From NCBI RefSeq assembly GCF_016892605.1, contig NZ_JAFEMV010000001.1, positions 124,001 through 188,000 on the forward strand: DNA of 64,000 bases, given 5' to 3'. Positions 9,033-18,970 of this stretch are shown in pieces. How positions within the stretch are numbered: the first letter of the stretch is position 1; each line of letters opens with the position of its first letter. The position numbers and the translations under genes are program-made. Below the pieces are notes generated by a model. That model saw only the letters and a list, made by a program, of their open reading frames with translations. It was not told the DNA's origin and did not search any database. Origin of the DNA: Desemzia sp. RIT 804. GTDB lineage: Bacteria; Bacillota; Bacilli; Lactobacillales; Carnobacteriaceae.

Positions 9033-9926
9033 GTGGCAGAAGTAGGAGAAAAATTACAAGAAGCCCGAAAAGCTAAAGGTTATACTTTAGACGATTTACA
9101 ACAAATTACGAAAATACAAAAACGCTATTTGATTGCTATTGAAGAAGGCAACTACAATGTGATGCCAGGTAAGTTCTATGCACGAGCGTTTATTAAACAA
9201 TATGCAGACACTGTAGGATTAAACGGAGATCAGTTGTTAGAAGAATATGATGACACCGTTCCACACACTCACGACGAGGAATTCGTCGAAAAAGTTTCTT
9301 CTAGTCAAACCAGGTCAGGCAATAAGAAACAGGATTCTTTTCTTGAAAAAGTTCAAGACCACTTGCCAACGATCTTAATCGTATTGTTGGTTATTGCGAT
9401 TGTTGTGGCTATCTATGTAGCAGTAACAAATTCAGCAAGCAATAACTCAGAAGACATGATATCTGTAGATTCTTCGAATATTGTATCTAGCGAAAATTCT
9501 GCTCAAGAAGATGAAGAGTCTTCCGCAGAAGAAAGTTCACAAAGCGAATCAGAAGAATCTGAATCTGCACCAAGTGTAGAATTAGTCTCTTCTACCGGCT
9601 CATCTTCTGTCTACTCGATTTCAAACCCAGAAGAAACCAATACGGTTACCTTAGCTGCGCAAGGTGGCGATACTTGGGTAAGTGTTGAGGCTGATGGAGA
9701 AATGGTGGAACAAGGATTGATCAGTGATGGAAATACATTAGAAGCTGAAGTTCCAGCGGGTACACAATCAGTTGTGATGATTATTGGTAGTGCTCCAAAT
9801 ACGACTATTCAATTGAATGGTCAAGCACTTGAATACGCGCCGGAAGCATCTGAAAATGTGCGCCAAGAAATTGAGCTTCAATTTGAAACAAATGCTTCAG
9901 AAACTGATACAGAAACTGAAGAATAA
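9033..9926 (+). CDS. rodZ: RodZ-like helix-turn-helix membrane protein
   Basis: Membrane-anchored partner of the cell-shape machinery. Chosen start GTG 9033 (297 aa) sits 7 bp after AAGGTGAG; an upstream in-frame ATG at 8982 lacks a ribosome binding site and lies just 10 bp after the -10 box. Residues 1-70 form the cytoplasmic HTH domain (VGEKLQEARKAKGYTLDDLQ). A single membrane segment is at about 111-132. A long Ser/Glu-rich linker and a C-terminal DUF4115-type beta domain outside the membrane follow. This is the RodZ/YmfM architecture. A terminator-like hairpin separates it from pgsA. Confidence 0.88.
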   Translation: MAEVGEKLQEARKAKGYTLDDLQQITKIQKRYLIAIEEGNYNVMPGKFYARAFIKQYADTVGLNGDQLLEEYDDTVPHTHDEEFVEKVSSSQTRSGNKKQDSFLEKVQDHLPTILIVLLVIAIVVAIYVAVTNSASNNSEDMISVDSSNIVSSENSAQEDEESSAEESSQSESEESESAPSVELVSSTGSSSVYSISNPEETNTVTLAAQGGDTWVSVEADGEMVEQGLISDGNTLEAEVPAGTQSVVMIIGSAPNTTIQLNGQALEYAPEASENVRQEIELQFETNASETDTETEE

Positions 9927-9946
9927 GCACTTACAATTAAACCAAC

Positions 9947-9990
9947 AGCAAGAAGACCTGTGGTATTTTGCCATAGGCTTTCTTGCTTTT
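9947..9990 (+). terminator. Hairpin with short T-run between rodZ and pgsA
   Basis: AGCAAGAA (9947-9954) pairs perfectly with TTCTTGCT (9980-9987), with an inner CCTGTGG/CCATAGG stem, and TTTT follows. It ends just before the pgsA ribosome binding site AAGGAGGG (9993-10000). It may partially terminate rodZ transcription or process the rodZ-pgsA mRNA. Confidence 0.5.
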
Positions 9991-10006
9991 AGAAGGAGGG
10001 TCTACA

Positions 10007-10588
10007 GTGAATTTACCCAATAAATTAACTGTTATCAGAATCATTTTAATCCCAGTTTTCATGCTGATCGTTCTTGCACCATTCAATTGGGGAGAAGTCA
10101 GTATTCTAGGATCTACTATTGAAGTTACTCAAATTGTAGGAACTATTGTATTTATCATTGCTAGTTTTACAGACTGGTTAGATGGATACATAGCTCGAAA
10201 AAGAAATTTAGTCACAAATTTCGGGAAATTCGCAGATCCTTTAGCTGATAAATTACTTGTTGCTACGGCAATGATTGTTTTAGTAGAGCAAGGACTTGCA
10301 CCTGCTTGGGTCGTTTCCGTTATTATTATGCGGGAGCTAGCTATCACAGGACTGCGTTTATTGCTTGTGGAACAAGGTGGAACGGTTTTAGCAGCAGCTT
10401 GGCCTGGAAAAATCAAAACCAATACTCAAATGTTTGCTATCATTTTCTTATTGTTGAATGATTTTCCATTTGGATTATTGCCTTTTTCTATCGGCGAAGT
10501 CATGCTGTATGTTTGTCTATTCTTCACGATTTATTCAGGAGCAGACTACTTTATCAAAAACAATGAAGTTTTTAAAGGCTCAATGTAA
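10007..10588 (+). CDS. pgsA: CDP-diacylglycerol--glycerol-3-phosphate 3-phosphatidyltransferase
   Basis: Membrane enzyme that makes phosphatidylglycerol phosphate from CDP-diacylglycerol and glycerol-3-phosphate, the entry step to anionic phospholipids. The CDP-alcohol phosphatidyltransferase motif begins at Asp56 (DWLDGYIAR) and ends with GKFADPLADK, giving all four metal-binding aspartates. Several hydrophobic segments surround it. The start is GTG 10007 after AAGGAGGG (6-bp spacing), giving 193 aa, normal for the family; the longer frame from 9983 would begin inside the upstream hairpin. It is the last gene of the ymfF-pgsA block. Confidence 0.94.
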   Translation: MNLPNKLTVIRIILIPVFMLIVLAPFNWGEVSILGSTIEVTQIVGTIVFIIASFTDWLDGYIARKRNLVTNFGKFADPLADKLLVATAMIVLVEQGLAPAWVVSVIIMRELAITGLRLLLVEQGGTVLAAAWPGKIKTNTQMFAIIFLLLNDFPFGLLPFSIGEVMLYVCLFFTIYSGADYFIKNNEVFKGSM

Positions 10589-10604
10589 ACAGTTCGTTAT
10601 ACGA

Positions 10605-10736
10605 GAAGAGAACGATAAAAAAGTCGTTTTTAGCACTAATATAAGCCAGCCTCCCCTTATGAGATGCTTTTTCTCATAAGGGGAGGCTGGCTTATAAGTA
10701 TGGGGACAGACTTTTAAAACGCGTTTAGAAGCTCCC
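10605..10736 (+). repeat. Intergenic hairpin repeat, subfamily 2, copy H
   Basis: Perfect 25-bp stem (10640-10664 with 10672-10696) around a 7-nt loop TGCTTTT. The arms are GAGAACGATAAAAAAGTCG on the left and AAAACGCGTTTAGAAGC on the right. The reverse complement of 43190-43324 matches it throughout, with two compensated base-pair changes in the stem. It fills the pgsA-cinA gap and lacks a terminator-type T-run. Confidence 0.8.
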
Positions 10737-10783
10737 ACTTAGTATGTCACAGAGATAAAAACTATTGTCTCAGCTTCGTACGT

Positions 10784-10810
10784 TTGTTAAACAATAAATT
10801 GTGCTAAAAT
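10784..10810 (+). promoter_or_regulatory. Possible cinA promoter
   Basis: TTGTTA (10784-10789) and TAAAAT (10805-10810) are separated by 15 bp, with TGC directly before the -10, which makes it an extended -10 (TGCTAAAAT). The spacing is short, so the TG motif carries most of the weight. The start codon of cinA is 49 bp downstream. Confidence 0.4.
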
Positions 10811-10858
10811 TAAAAAAGAAACTAGTTCAATGCGTATAGTATAGAAAGGAGAAAGCAA

Positions 10859-12124
10859 ATGAACGCTGAGATTATTGCTGTAGGGACTGAGCTTTTATTG
10901 GGACAGATTGTTAATAGTAATGCTAGCTACTTATCTAGTGAATTAGCCTCATTAGGGATTGATGTATTCCACCATACCGTCGTAGGAGATAATGACCAAC
11001 GCTTAAAAGAAGCTATTGAAATAGCTGAACAAAGAGCAGATGTCATTATATTTTCTGGAGGGTTGGGACCTACTAAAGATGACATAACAAAACAAGTATT
11101 AGCTGAGCATTTAGGATTACCTTTAAGAATTGATGGAAAAACTGAACAACATATCACGGAGTACTTTGGAAAAATGAAACGAGAAATGTCCACAAACAAT
11201 CAGTTGCAAGCGGTGGTCATTGAAGGGACAACTGTTTTAAATAACCGTACAGGCTTAGCAGCGGGAATGTATTTAGAGCATGATAATAAAAAGTACATTC
11301 TCTTACCTGGACCTCCAAATGAGTTGAAACCAATGTTTAAAGACGAAGTTATCCCGATTTTATCTGTATGGACAGAGAATAGTAAGATTTTAGTTTCACG
11401 GGTGTTGCGTTTATTTGGGATCGGAGAATCGCAATTAGCAGAGATATTAGATGATCTAATAGAGAATCAAACTAATCCGACTATCGCTACTTATGCTGGA
11501 AACAATGAAGTGTCTATTCGAATAACCGCTAAAGAGAAAACAACAAAGAAGTGCAATCAAATGTTAGATGTAATGGAAAATCGAGTGCGTGATTTTGTAG
11601 GAGATTACATTTACGGTACAGGGAGCGATACTTCTTTAGCACAAGTAGTCAGAGATTTATTGATTGATAAGGACTATCGGATCACTGCAGCGGAGAGTTT
11701 AACGGGTGGATTATTTCAGAGCACACTAGTCAATATTCCTGGATTAAGTTTAAACTTTATTGGAGGATTGGTCAGTTACAGCGAAGGGGTAAAAGAAAAC
11801 GTATTGGGAGTAGCCAAAAAAACAATTGACCATTACGGAGTAGTGAGTTACGAATGTGCCACAGAGATGGCTGATCGAATAAAAGAAATGTTTGACGCAG
11901 ATATTGGTATATCTTTTACAGGGTATGCCGGTCCGAAAGAAATTGATGGAGAAAAAGCAGGTAGTGTTTGGATTGGATTAGCAGTAGCTGGAAAAGAAAC
12001 TACGGCTTATCATTATCATTTTGCCAAAGATCGTAATAGCAATCGTCAACGTACTGTGCTTACTGGATTAGATTTAGTTCGTCGTTTGTTATTGGATTTG
12101 CCGTCAAAAAATGTTAATAATTAA
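10859..12124 (+). CDS. cinA: CinA competence/damage-inducible protein
   Basis: Two-domain protein of 421 aa. The N-terminal MoCF-like domain (EIIAVGTELLLGQIVNSN, then FSGGLGPTKDD) has ADP-ribose pyrophosphatase activity in characterised homologues. The C-terminal domain from about residue 265 (AAESLTGGLFQSTL near 277) is the nicotinamide mononucleotide deamidase (PncC) fold. In transformable Firmicutes CinA accompanies RecA to the membrane. The gene is directly followed by recA, with the LexA-type box beginning 2 bp after its stop. The C-terminal motif reads FTGYAGP instead of the more usual TGIAGP. AGAAAGGAG precedes ATG 10859. Confidence 0.93.
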   Translation: MNAEIIAVGTELLLGQIVNSNASYLSSELASLGIDVFHHTVVGDNDQRLKEAIEIAEQRADVIIFSGGLGPTKDDITKQVLAEHLGLPLRIDGKTEQHITEYFGKMKREMSTNNQLQAVVIEGTTVLNNRTGLAAGMYLEHDNKKYILLPGPPNELKPMFKDEVIPILSVWTENSKILVSRVLRLFGIGESQLAEILDDLIENQTNPTIATYAGNNEVSIRITAKEKTTKKCNQMLDVMENRVRDFVGDYIYGTGSDTSLAQVVRDLLIDKDYRITAAESLTGGLFQSTLVNIPGLSLNFIGGLVSYSEGVKENVLGVAKKTIDHYGVVSYECATEMADRIKEMFDADIGISFTGYAGPKEIDGEKAGSVWIGLAVAGKETTAYHYHFAKDRNSNRQRTVLTGLDLVRRLLLDLPSKNVNN

Positions 12125-12125
12125 C

Positions 12126-12139
12126 CGAATGTTTGTTCG
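12126..12139. promoter_or_regulatory. LexA (SOS) box upstream of recA
   Basis: CGAATGTTTGTTCG fits the Gram-positive LexA consensus CGAAC-N4-GTTCG at 9 of the 10 fixed positions. It starts 2 bp after the cinA stop and lies 8 bp before the recA -35 box. The window does not contain lexA. Confidence 0.75.
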
Positions 12140-12147
12140 CTTTTTTC

Positions 12148-12176
12148 TTGCTTTTTAGTTTCTAAACAGTTATGAT
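12148..12176 (+). promoter_or_regulatory. recA promoter
   Basis: TTGCTT (12148-12153) and TATGAT (12171-12176) with an ideal 17-bp spacer. It lies immediately downstream of the LexA box and about 82 bp before the recA start, so recA can be transcribed independently of cinA and induced by DNA damage. Confidence 0.6.
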
Positions 12177-12257
12177 TAACAATGTATCAAGGAAAGATTG
12201 TAGAATAAATCAAAACTAAACTAAACAATAGATAAATGAGTTCAAGGAGGATACAAC

Positions 12258-13313
12258 ATGTCAGAAGATCGTAAAAAAGCATTAGACGCAGCATTGAAAA
12301 AAATTGAGAAGAACTATGGAAAAGGTTCAGTAATGAAAATGGGAGATAAGGTAGATACTCAAATTTCTACGGTTTCTTCTGGTTCATTAACACTAGATGT
12401 GGCTCTTGGTGTAGGTGGCTATCCAAGAGGTAGAATCATCGAAGTTTATGGACCAGAAAGTTCCGGTAAAACGACGGTTGCTTTGCATGCGGTAGCGCAA
12501 GCACAAAAACAAGGCGGAATCGCAGCGTTTATTGATGCTGAGAACGCATTAGATCCACACTATGCTGCTGCATTAGGAGTAGACATCGATGAACTATTGC
12601 TGTCTCAACCAGATACTGGGGAACAAGGTTTAGAAATTGCAGATGCTTTAGTTTCCAGTGGAGCTGTAGATATTGTTATTGTGGATTCTGTGGCAGCTTT
12701 AGTACCAAGAGCTGAAATTGAAGGTGAAATGGGAGATTCTCATATGGGACTACAAGCTCGTTTGATGTCTCAAGCATTGCGGAAATTATCCGGCTCAATC
12801 AACAAAACAAAGACAACAGTCATATTCATTAACCAAATTCGTGAAAAAATTGGAATTATGTTCGGAAACCCTGAGACAACTCCAGGAGGAAGAGCATTGA
12901 AGTTCTATAGTACTATTCGTTTAGATGTCAGAAGAGCTGAACAAATCAAACAAGGTCAAGAAATCTTAGGAAATCGTACTCGTATCAAAGTGGTGAAAAA
13001 CAAAGTTGCACCTCCATTTAAAATCGCTGAAGTTGACATCATGTATGGAAAAGGGATTTCCCAAGTTGGTGAACTTGTTGATTTAGGAGCAGAAAAAGAA
13101 ATCATCAATAAAGCTGGAGCTTGGTATTCATACGGTGATGAAAGAATCGGTCAAGGACGAGAAAATGCGAAACAATACTTCTTGGATAACCCAGAATTAA
13201 GAGAAGAAGTAGAACAAAAAGTCCGTGCTGCTTATGGATTTGGCGAGTATGTGCCTTCTGTGAAACAAGAAGAAGACGAAGCAAGTGAAGAAATCGAGTT
13301 ATTAGAAGATTAA
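12258..13313 (+). CDS. recA: RecA recombinase
   Basis: DNA-dependent ATPase that forms filaments on single-stranded DNA, catalyses strand exchange and stimulates LexA self-cleavage. Walker A GPESSGKT is at residues 65-72, Walker B ([14 protein letters not shown]) near 140, and the L2/DNA-binding region includes [22 protein letters not shown]. The C-terminus is acidic as in other RecA proteins. AAGGAGG sits 7 bp before ATG 12258. The 351-aa length is normal. It has its own promoter, SOS box and terminator. Confidence 0.99.
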   Translation: MSEDRKKALDAALKKIEKNYGKGSVMKMGDKVDTQISTVSSGSLTLDVALGVGGYPRGRIIEVYGPESSGKTTVALHAVAQAQKQGGIAAFIDAENALDPHYAAALGVDIDELLLSQPDTGEQGLEIADALVSSGAVDIVIVDSVAALVPRAEIEGEMGDSHMGLQARLMSQALRKLSGSINKTKTTVIFINQIREKIGIMFGNPETTPGGRALKFYSTIRLDVRRAEQIKQGQEILGNRTRIKVVKNKVAPPFKIAEVDIMYGKGISQVGELVDLGAEKEIINKAGAWYSYGDERIGQGRENAKQYFLDNPELREEVEQKVRAAYGFGEYVPSVKQEEDEASEEIELLED

Positions 13314-13346
13314 TTTAATTGAATCTTTATGCAAATAAATGTTCAT

Positions 13347-13391
13347 AAAAGTCCGTTGGAACAGTAAGTTACTCTTCCAACGGATTTTTTG
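13347..13391 (+). terminator. Rho-independent terminator of recA
   Basis: The arm GTCCGTTGGAA pairs with TTCCAACGGAT around a 13-nt loop, followed by TTTTTTG. An A-rich stretch on the 5' side could extend the stem. Confidence 0.88.
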
Positions 13392-13530
13392 TATAGAAAT
13401 GAAAACAAGTAGGATAAAACAAAAATGGACTTAATGAGACACTTAAAGGATAATAGTATTTGAATAAATGTATAAAAAATGAATGAATTAGGTTATTGTT
13501 GTATAAGAATTAAGTTTTAAATCTTTATTT

Positions 13531-13562
13531 AAGTTGACATGTCAACTTGCTACAATTAAAAT
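13531..13562 (+). promoter_or_regulatory. rny promoter with a perfect palindrome over the -35
   Basis: TTGACA (13534-13539) and TAAAAT (13557-13562) are separated by exactly 17 bp, giving a near-consensus promoter. The -35 is embedded in AAGTTGACATGTCAACTT (13531-13548), an 18-bp perfect palindrome, so a dimeric repressor bound there would block RNA polymerase. The transcript would carry about 110 nt of 5' leader before the rny start. Confidence 0.65.
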
Positions 13563-13679
13563 TAAGTTATCTATTAAAGGATAGTTTAAATAGATATAAG
13601 TTTTGGCAAAAAATAGGGATTTGCCAATAAAATGAAAATGATAAAAGACAAATTAAATAATAGATACGGAGGTGTTAAT

Positions 13680-15239
13680 TTGGACTTACTAGATATTGCC
13701 TTCGCTATCGTTACTTTAGTTGTCGGTCTGTTTGTTGGATACATCATCCGCAAAACAACTTATGAAAAAGATTTGGATGATGCTAGAAACACTGCAACTG
13801 GAATTTTGGAGAATGCAAAAAAAGAAGCAGAAACCATGAAAAAAGAAGCGTTGTTAGAAGCGAAGGATGAAAGCCACAGATATAGAACTGAAATTGAAGT
13901 TGAACTAAAAGAGAGAAGAGCAGAAGTCTCTAGACAAGAAAATCGATTAGTTCAGCGAGAAGATAAACTCGATCGTAAAAGTAACGGGTTAGAGAAACGT
14001 GAACACGATATTGAAGCGAATGAGGAACGATTAAGTTCGAGACAACAACAAATTAACGATTTAGAGCAAAAGGCAAAAGATTTAATTGTTGAGCAACAAG
14101 AAACATTGGAACAAGTTGCAGCTCTCTCAAGAGATGATGCAAGAGCAATCATTATGAATGAGACAAAAGAAGAATTGTCTAATGAAACAGCTGTTATGAT
14201 CAAACAATCAGAAGATGAAGCTAAGAAAGAAGCAGATCGTAGAGCGAAGATCCTAATTGCTACTGCTATTCAAAGAAGCGCTGCTGATCAAGTATCTGAG
14301 ACTACTGTTTCAGTTGTCACCTTGCCAAACGATGATATGAAAGGCCGCATTATTGGACGAGAAGGGCGAAACATTCGTACGATCGAATCATTAACAGGTA
14401 TGGACCTTATCATTGACGATACTCCTAATGCAGTTGTTCTTAGCGGATTTGATCCGATAAGAAGAGAAATTGCTAAAATGACGTTAGAAAAATTGATTCA
14501 AGATGGTAGGATTCACCCAGCTCGAATCGAAGAAATGGTTGAAAAATCTCGTAAAGAGATGGATGAACGTATCCGCGAGATCGGTGAAAAAGCTACGTTT
14601 GATATTGGTATTCATTCGTTACATCCAGACTTGATTAAAATTATCGGACGTTTACAATTTAGAACTAGTTATGGTCAAAACGTATTGAATCATTCTTTAG
14701 AAGTTGCAAAATTAGCAGGCGTCATGGCTGCCGAGTTAGGCGAAGATGTCACGTTAGCTAAACGCGCGGGATTACTTCATGATATAGGTAAAGCGTTAGA
14801 TCATGAAGTAGAAGGTTCGCACGTAGAAATCGGTGCTGAAATCGCACGTAAATATAAAGAAAATGATACAGTGATCAATGCTATCGCCTCTCACCATGGA
14901 GATATAGAAGCAACATCTGTTATTTCTGTCTTAGTAGCTGCTGCAGATGCCCTATCTGCTGCTAGACCGGGAGCAAGAAGCGAATCGCTTGAAAACTATA
15001 TTCATAGACTTGAAAAATTGGAGTCTATTGCAAAAGACTTTGATGGTGTTGAACAAAGTTATGCGATTCAAGCAGGTCGTGAAATCAGAATTATGGTCAA
15101 ACCAGATAAAATTGATGATTTAACAGCTGTAGCTTTAGCAAGAAATGTTCGCAAACAAATCGAAGAAGAATTAGATTATCCAGGTCATATTAAAATTACT
15201 GTTATTCGTGAGACACGAGCAATCGAATACGCAAAATAA
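13680..15239 (+). CDS. rny: Ribonuclease Y
   Basis: Membrane-anchored endoribonuclease that initiates mRNA decay and acts as a degradosome scaffold. Start TTG 13680 follows GGAGGTG by 5 bp and gives 519 aa, very close to the 520 aa I recall for Bacillus RNase Y; an in-frame ATG at 13632 has no ribosome binding site. Order: one N-terminal membrane segment (residues 4-24), a long charged coiled coil, a KH RNA-binding domain ([15 protein letters not shown], near 220-235) and the HD catalytic domain with His367-Asp368 (LLHDIGKA). ymdB follows, as in Bacillus. Confidence 0.95.
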   Translation: MDLLDIAFAIVTLVVGLFVGYIIRKTTYEKDLDDARNTATGILENAKKEAETMKKEALLEAKDESHRYRTEIEVELKERRAEVSRQENRLVQREDKLDRKSNGLEKREHDIEANEERLSSRQQQINDLEQKAKDLIVEQQETLEQVAALSRDDARAIIMNETKEELSNETAVMIKQSEDEAKKEADRRAKILIATAIQRSAADQVSETTVSVVTLPNDDMKGRIIGREGRNIRTIESLTGMDLIIDDTPNAVVLSGFDPIRREIAKMTLEKLIQDGRIHPARIEEMVEKSRKEMDERIREIGEKATFDIGIHSLHPDLIKIIGRLQFRTSYGQNVLNHSLEVAKLAGVMAAELGEDVTLAKRAGLLHDIGKALDHEVEGSHVEIGAEIARKYKENDTVINAIASHHGDIEATSVISVLVAAADALSAARPGARSESLENYIHRLEKLESIAKDFDGVEQSYAIQAGREIRIMVKPDKIDDLTAVALARNVRKQIEEELDYPGHIKITVIRETRAIEYAK

Positions 15240-15274
15240 ACGTATCGATGCTTAAAAAAAGCATTATCTAACAG

Positions 15275-15312
15275 AGAAGTAGCGGTCCAAAAACCGCTAC
15301 TTCTTTTTTTTA
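15275..15312 (+). terminator. Rho-independent terminator of rny
   Basis: AGAAGTAGCGGT pairs perfectly with ACCGCTACTTCT around the loop CCAAAA, followed by eight T residues. Confidence 0.92.
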
Positions 15313-15442
15313 TGCTGTTTGGATGAATCGTTATGTGGATAACCTTTCTTTTCAAGCTGATTCTTGTTAAAATTAAAGAGATATAGCAAACGTTGAACAA
15401 CTATTTTTGCTATGCGGGACACTTTAGAGAAGAGGATTTTGA

Positions 15443-16249
15443 ATGAGATTAATTTTTGTGGGAGATGTTGTAGGATCATTAGGAAGAGAGATGGTTCATG
15501 AATATTTGCCTAAAATCAAAAAAAACTATAAGCCACAAGTAACCATTTTGAACGGCGAGAATGCAGCTGCTGGTCGCGGGATAACTGAAAAAATTTACAA
15601 AGGCTTTTTACAAGATGGTGTGGATGTAGTCACTATGGGAAATCACACTTGGGACAATCGTGATATTTTTGAATTCATTCATGATGCTAAGAAAATGATT
15701 CGTCCTGCTAACTTTCCAGAAGGAACTACTCCTGGGACGGGAATGACATTTGTCAAAGTAAACAATCATGAACTGGCTGTGATCAATTTACACGGAAGAA
15801 CGTTTATGAGCGATGTGGATGATCCTTTCAGAAAAGCCGATGAATTGATTGCACAAGCACAAGAAAGAACCAATAAAATCTTTGTTGATTTTCATGCGGA
15901 AACCACTAGTGAGAAGCAAGCTATGGGCTGGTATTTAGATGGACGAGTTTCTGCAGTTATCGGAACACATACGCATGTGCAAACCAATGATGCGCGCATC
16001 TTGCCAGAGGGAACTGCTTATCTAACGGATGCAGGGATGACGGGACCATATGATGCTGTACTAGGAATGAAAACAGAGCAAGTTCTTCGACGATTTACAA
16101 CGCAATTGCCAACGCGTTTTGAAGTACCTAACGAAGGAAGACAGATTCTCTCAGCTTGTTACATTGAAATAGATGATGTGACAGGAAAAGCTAAAAAAGT
16201 TGAACCGATTATGATCAATGAAGATCGCCCATTCGGATTAGACCGTTAA
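15443..16249 (+). CDS. ymdB: YmdB-family metallophosphoesterase
   Basis: Cytoplasmic calcineurin-like phosphoesterase of 268 aa. In Bacillus subtilis YmdB hydrolyses 2',3'-cyclic nucleotides and affects biofilm decisions, also through RNase Y. Metal-binding motifs are visible: GDVVGSLGRE with Asp8, NGENAAAGRG, MGNHTWDN, DFHAETTSEK and GTHTHVQTNDA. Length matches the TIGR00282 family. AGAAGAGGATTTTGA precedes ATG 15443. A terminator separates it from rny, so it is probably transcribed from its own weak promoter. Confidence 0.93.
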   Translation: MRLIFVGDVVGSLGREMVHEYLPKIKKNYKPQVTILNGENAAAGRGITEKIYKGFLQDGVDVVTMGNHTWDNRDIFEFIHDAKKMIRPANFPEGTTPGTGMTFVKVNNHELAVINLHGRTFMSDVDDPFRKADELIAQAQERTNKIFVDFHAETTSEKQAMGWYLDGRVSAVIGTHTHVQTNDARILPEGTAYLTDAGMTGPYDAVLGMKTEQVLRRFTTQLPTRFEVPNEGRQILSACYIEIDDVTGKAKKVEPIMINEDRPFGLDR

Positions 16250-16322
16250 AATCAGGTAAATCAAGCTTCTCAGTTTAATATAAAGAAATAAGAAAGTAGA
16301 TATAGAATAGGGGAATGATCAA

Positions 16323-18947
16323 ATGCCTCAAAAAACTAAACACACCCCAATGATGGAACAATATTTAGCCATGAAAGCGCAGTATCCAGATGCGTTTCTT
16401 TTTTATCGCTTAGGCGATTTTTATGAATTGTTCAACGAAGATGCTGTAAAAGCTTCTCAATTATTGGAAGTTACTTTAACAAGCCGGAATAAAAATGCGG
16501 ACGACCCAATACCTATGTGCGGAGTTCCTTATCATGCAGCACAAGGCTATATTGATACATTGATTGAAAAAGGATACAAAATTGCTGTTTGTGAACAAAT
16601 GGAAGATCCAAAGCAAGCCAAAGGGATGGTTAAACGTGAAGTTGTACAAGTGATCACACCTGGAACAGCAATGGATCTAAAAAGCCAAGATGGCAAAAGC
16701 AATAATTACCTGACCGCTTTACACATAGACGAGAAGAACCGATTCAATTTAGCTTATGTAGACTTGAGTACGGGGGAACTGAAAGTTACTCAAGTAGAGA
16801 CTAAAGAAGAATTAGTGAGTGAATTGATCAGTCTAAAAACGAAAGAAACAGTTTTTATTGAAGGTCAGTCGCTTGAGACTCAAACAGACTTGAATACTAA
16901 ATTAGGTATATTGATCTCCACTCAAAAATGGAATGAAAAAGAATTTTTATTCGATACTTTAATGAAAAATGTACAGTCTGAATCGAAACAAATGGTCTTG
17001 AAATTGTTGCTGAATTATTTATCGGAGACACAAAAAAGAAGTTTAGACCATCTTCAAATAGCTGAAGAATATATTCCAGCACATTTTTTGAAAATGGATC
17101 ATTATTCAAAACAAAATCTAGAATTGACGACATCTATTCGTGATGGACAGAAAAAAGGGACTTTATTGTGGTTGTTAGATGAAACGAAAACAGCTATGGG
17201 CGGTCGTCTTTTAAAACAATGGATCAATCGACCCCTGGTGCACAAAGGGAAAATTGAAGCCAGACAAAAAATTGTTGAAAATTTATTGAATCACTTTTTT
17301 GAACGCAGTGATTTAAACGATGTGTTGACAAAGGTATATGATTTAGAACGTCTTGCAGGTAGGATCGCATTTGGGAATGTAAACGGACGCGATTTAATCC
17401 AGTTAAAAACTTCTTTAAATCAAGTACCTCTGATCATTGATTTGATTGAAAGTATGAACCAACAAGGTGAATGGACTCAACTTTTGGAACGATTAGACCC
17501 GGTTTCTGAAGTCGTTGACTTGATAGAAATGGCGATTCACGATGACTCACCTATTGCGATCAAAGATGGGGGAATCATTAAAGATGGTTTTAATGATAAG
17601 CTAGATGAATACCGTGATGCGATGAGGAACGGCAAAAAATGGATCGCAAATATGGAAGCTGAAGAAAAACAACAAACTGGTATAAAAAATCTGAAGATCG
17701 GGTATAATAAAGTTTTTGGTTATTATATTGAAGTGACTCGATCAAATTTAGCTCATCTGCCTGAGGGAAGGTACGAACGTAAGCAGACTCTTGCTAATGC
17801 AGAACGTTTTATTACTCCTGAACTGAAAGAAAAAGAATCGATCATTTTAGAAGCAGAGGAAAAATCTACAGCTCTAGAATATGAATTGTTTACAGAAGTC
17901 AGAGAAACGGTAAAAGATTCTATTGAACGTTTGCAGAATCTTGCTAAAACAGTTGCTACGATCGATGGGTTACAGAGCTTTGCTGTTGTTAGTGAAAAGT
18001 ACCATTATGTAAGGCCAGATATGGTTCAAGGAAGCCAAGAGATTACCTTGAACGAAGGCAGACATCCGGTTGTAGAAAAAGTACTAGGGCAACAGACTTA
18101 TGTGCCAAATGATGTTGAAATGGATAAAGATACTGAGGTCATGCTGATCACGGGTCCAAATATGTCAGGTAAAAGTACTTATATGCGTCAATTGGCCCTA
18201 ACAGTCATCATGGCTCAAATCGGTTGTTTTGTTCCAGCTGATAAAGCAAAACTGCCAATATTTGATAAAATATTCACTCGTATTGGTGCAGCAGATGATT
18301 TAATTTCAGGGCAAAGTACGTTCATGGTAGAAATGATGGAAGCTAATCAAGCCTTAATGTACGCTACTGAAAACAGTCTAATTCTATTTGATGAAATTGG
18401 ACGCGGGACTGCTACTTATGATGGGATGGCATTGGCGGAAGCGATCATTGAATACATCCATGAACATGTCCGTGCCAAAACGTTGTTTTCTACGCATTAC
18501 CATGAGTTAACGGCTTTAGAAAAAGAATTACCACGATTAAAAAATAGTCATGTTGGAGCCATTGAAGAAGATGGGGAATTAATTTTCTTGCATAAAATGC
18601 TTCCCGGACCTTCTGATAAAAGTTATGGGATTCAAGTAGCCAAACTAGCTGGGTTACCAGAAGTGTTGTTGAAAAAAGCAGCTAAGATCCTGACTAAATT
18701 AGAACAACAAAAACCGATTGTACAAGAAGTTGTTGAAATTGAGGACAGAGTTGAAGAAGTAAAACGTCCTGTAGCAGAAGAACCTAAAGTAGCAGAGTCT
18801 ACAGAAGCACAATTGTCTCTATTCAGCTTTGAAGACCCTAAAGAAAAAGAAGTGATTCAATCATTGAAGAAGTTGAATTTGCTTACACTTACGCCTTTAG
18901 AAGCCATAAACGAATTAAATGAGTTGCAACAAAGATTGCAAGATTAA
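16323..18947 (+). CDS. mutS: DNA mismatch repair protein MutS
   Basis: Recognises mismatches and small loops in newly replicated DNA and recruits MutL. The 874 residues contain the mismatch-reading Phe33-x-Glu35 motif (GDFYELF), the connector, lever and clamp regions, and the ABC-type ATPase with Walker [10 protein letters not shown] from 611, a signature around [11 protein letters not shown], and [13 protein letters not shown]. Near residue 830 QLSLFSF fits the beta-clamp-binding QxxLF motif. AGGGGAATG precedes ATG 16323. mutL starts 23 bp after the stop, forming a mutSL operon. Confidence 0.98.
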   Translation: MPQKTKHTPMMEQYLAMKAQYPDAFLFYRLGDFYELFNEDAVKASQLLEVTLTSRNKNADDPIPMCGVPYHAAQGYIDTLIEKGYKIAVCEQMEDPKQAKGMVKREVVQVITPGTAMDLKSQDGKSNNYLTALHIDEKNRFNLAYVDLSTGELKVTQVETKEELVSELISLKTKETVFIEGQSLETQTDLNTKLGILISTQKWNEKEFLFDTLMKNVQSESKQMVLKLLLNYLSETQKRSLDHLQIAEEYIPAHFLKMDHYSKQNLELTTSIRDGQKKGTLLWLLDETKTAMGGRLLKQWINRPLVHKGKIEARQKIVENLLNHFFERSDLNDVLTKVYDLERLAGRIAFGNVNGRDLIQLKTSLNQVPLIIDLIESMNQQGEWTQLLERLDPVSEVVDLIEMAIHDDSPIAIKDGGIIKDGFNDKLDEYRDAMRNGKKWIANMEAEEKQQTGIKNLKIGYNKVFGYYIEVTRSNLAHLPEGRYERKQTLANAERFITPELKEKESIILEAEEKSTALEYELFTEVRETVKDSIERLQNLAKTVATIDGLQSFAVVSEKYHYVRPDMVQGSQEITLNEGRHPVVEKVLGQQTYVPNDVEMDKDTEVMLITGPNMSGKSTYMRQLALTVIMAQIGCFVPADKAKLPIFDKIFTRIGAADDLISGQSTFMVEMMEANQALMYATENSLILFDEIGRGTATYDGMALAEAIIEYIHEHVRAKTLFSTHYHELTALEKELPRLKNSHVGAIEEDGELIFLHKMLPGPSDKSYGIQVAKLAGLPEVLLKKAAKILTKLEQQKPIVQEVVEIEDRVEEVKRPVAEEPKVAESTEAQLSLFSFEDPKEKEVIQSLKKLNLLTLTPLEAINELNELQQRLQD

Positions 18948-18970
18948 AAAATGTGAAGGAGATGGTATGA

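Noticed and set aside
13632-13679. Longer N-terminus for RNase Y from ATG 13632
   Set aside because: No ribosome binding site precedes it, whereas GGAGGTG precedes TTG 13680, which also gives the family's usual length with the membrane segment at the very N-terminus.
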